Shown piece after piece: positions 61,786 to 64,000 of a stretch of 64,000 nucleotides of DNA; position 1 is the first letter of the stretch, and each line of letters opens with the position of its first letter. A model generated the notes under the pieces. The model saw nothing but the letters and a program-made list of their open reading frames with translations. It had not been told where the DNA came from and searched no databases. Made by a program: the position numbers and the translations under genes. This stretch comes from Mermis nigrescens (taxonomy: Eukaryota > Nematoda > Enoplea > Mermithida > Mermithidae), in assembly GCA_036768485.1 (NCBI GenBank), contig JAVLUZ010000142.1, forward strand, positions 2,851,848 to 2,915,847. The letters run 5' to 3'.

Positions 61786-64000
61786 CTATGAAAATATGTT
61801 ATCATAAAAAGTTTATAAATGCATAACTCCACTTGTCGCACCATACTTTTTTGTGCTATATAATATAAAACAAAGGAATGTTCAATGAATGACGTAATTG
61901 TGACAAACGAGTTCGAGTAAGTACATATATGTATATACATGTACTGTACATACATACTTTGCATTAATAGGAGCAATTTGGAAAAATCAAAAAATTGCAG
62001 CAGTAGGAAGGAGCACGAGCTTAAAGATTATAAATTTGCAGATGTTAAACAAACCCGAAAGCCAAAAGAAAGAAATCGTATTAAGTAGGGGGAATGTCCC
62101 AAGTCTCAGCCATAGAGCTTATGATTAAGGCAACGCATAACCGGGGCTAAAACATTTATAATTACGCGTAAAAATCTCAGGTCCTCTTCTAAAATCAATC
62201 AGGTAATCGTAAGGAAGAATACAGACTAGTTAAAATAGCTAAATTTGATTAGACTCGTATCTAAGTTAAGCGATTCAAATTTAGTATATTTGCCTACATT
62301 CAATTGAGTTAAAGAAAATCAACATTTAATCGCTTAGTTATGTTTATTCGGTTGGATTAATATTGTAGGTATTTGTGATTTATCACTCTTAGAATTCAGC
62401 TCATAATAAATAACCTAAACCGACTAACGTATAAATTTTTATTTTATTCTGTTAGATCTTATAGATAAAATTCATACGATTTGTTAACCTTGGCCGGATA
62501 GAATGCAGTCAAATTATTTAAATGATCCGCTTTGGAAGAAATTTAGATCCTATGCTAAGCTTGTAAGCACATAGGGGGGTGATGGGGTATTACCCGTCGC
62601 TGAAGGGTCATCTAGACAGGTACTGTCCGGCGATTTAGAGCTGACGGGACGTGTTTTGCATCATTTTTAAGGTCAAAAGCAATAAAAATGTCATGCATTT
62701 TTTACTCAAAAAGCACCCAAAATAGTTAAAAGCGATATAATGCAGTCAAAATTGACTAGGAATGCTTTAATAATGCGATATTACCACGAAAAATTCTTTT
62801 ACAGGCTATTTTGACCATCTTGGTCACTTGAACAGCAAAACAATCGTAAACGTTAAATTTACTGTTTTGGATTTCTGGGATTTATATACCCTCCCTTGCC
62901 GACCACGACTTTGTGGAAATCACGCTTTTGCTGTCATGAATGTTTATCGCAAAAGCCACTATTTTAAGCTAGAGGCGATTCAAACTCGCAAATCAACGAT
63001 TCTTTTAGCGTAGTAGAGCTGATAGAGGTGACTAATCGTAGTAAGTACATAGGCAATGCAGAATCGGTTAAAGAAAATTCAAGAACTGCGGTGTAATTAG
63101 AAGTTAATATGTGCATTTTTACTCGAAACTTCAACTCCATAATGGTCCTTCTTTAGTGTGTGTTTTAAAGTGGAAAAGTGGAAAGTTGCATAAAAAGAAT
63201 CAGGTTAAATTTAAAAATGTATACTATCAACTAAATTTTTTGTTTTGATTGGCTTTTCTACAGATAAGTTGATCCTTCCTTACTTCCTTATTATAGAGTG
63301 ATGGGCACGAAGCATTACAGAAATTTTCTATTTATGTAGAAAACTGACATAGTTCATTGAGAAATTGGATAACTATGGTAACTGCTGTGGATATTCAATA
63401 GCGAATTCAAAACTTTCTCTGCAATTCTTGACCACCACGAAAATCGCTCTACAGTCACGAACTTGTAATAAATAACAAGATACCTTGCCCACCCAATATT
63501 TTGCGCTATAACTTGTAATAATTTAAACGTACTTATTCCAAATCAGGAGCGTAAATGATACTTTTCAAAACGTTTTCTAATATATAGTTTTTAATTTAAA
63601 GCCTTTATAAAACGAGAACCCTTTAATTAACCCCTTCTTTGCGCTTATATTACTAACCATCGTTGCACAAAGGACCCTCAATGATCTAAAAGGGTGCAGG
63701 GTCAGCATGCATTAGTACAGATAACTTATGCCCCGGCCCCGTTAAAAAAGCCAGCCCTGGGACATCCTAGTATTACGCTATAATAGTGATTATTTTCTTG
63801 TTAAGTACGACTCCACACTTTAACTCTGTAGGATTTATCGAAGCAAGGAACGTACTGTCAAATTAAAAGCGATTTTACGTTCTACCGCACGGAGTGCAAC
63901 ATATTTTGAGTTTCATTGTCTTGTCTCTCTTTCCGGGAATCCATTTTTATGATCTCTGATTTATTCATAGAGCGGATTGCCAGAAAATTGCTCGCTAATA
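61786..64000. other. No gene recognised upstream of the WBP1-like exons
   Basis: Holds the family 2 copy above and, at 63729-63769, the right end of a third GC-ended hAT element (CCCCGGCCCCGTTAAAAAAG ... GGGACATCCTA) whose left end I cannot find. The rest is AT-rich with no supported exon. Confidence 0.5.
62568..62915 (+). mobile_element. MITE family 2 copy
   Basis: 348 bp; begins CACATAGGGGGGTGATGGGG and is collinear with 44152-44562 (GGTATTACCC, GGTACTGTCCGGCGA blocks). No clear target duplication. Confidence 0.75.

Overview
The window is AT-rich DNA from an invertebrate animal, probably an ecdysozoan; I cannot place it more closely. Evidence for a eukaryotic nuclear genome: spliced host genes with GT-AG introns in consistent phase, non-LTR retrotransposons, many short hAT-like elements with 8-bp target duplications, and a Polinton/Maverick-class virus-like element.

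Bases 1-7849 hold a compact (about 8 kb) Polinton-like element. Both ends are inverted repeats of 20-bp tandem units, and the repeats run into the chromodomain tail of the integrase gene. Leftward genes: membrane glycoprotein, penton-like minor capsid protein, adenain-like protease (split by an inserted foldback element), double-jelly-roll major capsid protein, a small pVI-like protein, a conserved Polinton-associated protein, a basic/hydrophobic small protein and a packaging ATPase. Rightward genes: a zinc-ribbon protein and the integrase. No protein-primed DNA polymerase is present. Eight of the ten genes have a TATAAATA motif 24-40 bases before their start codon, which looks like an element-wide promoter code. 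The penton, protease and capsid genes carry frameshifts, so this copy is decaying.

Bases 7850-17160 are retrotransposon territory: a broken CR1/jockey-like element (about 8894-11110) with a hAT-like MITE in its tail, a small broken gene, and a full-length but decayed non-LTR element with RNase H (11994-17160) bounded by a 15-bp target duplication. Bases 17176-22700 show no gene I recognise.

Bases 22701-46527 (minus strand) are one host gene: a divergent acyl-CoA synthetase of the ACSF2 family, reconstructed here as 13 exons that all join in phase (about 567 codons, missing only the N-terminal exon or exons). Its introns are packed with MITEs, a Penelope-like remnant and a 2-kb segment present in two introns. 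One intron (44836-46441) is flanked by an exact 21-bp direct repeat that contains the acceptor and abuts the donor, as expected if a transposable-element insertion created the intron.

Bases 51867-61785 (minus strand) are the last five exons of a second host gene: a single-pass membrane protein with a cysteine-rich ectodomain, a basic juxtamembrane tail, a PPPSY (WW-binding) motif and GC-rich low-complexity final exons, resembling the WBP1/VOPP1 class. Two hAT elements with very GC-rich ends (49759-50811 and 59784-60919) have exact 8-bp target duplications. Bases 61786-64000 hold repeats and no gene I can support.
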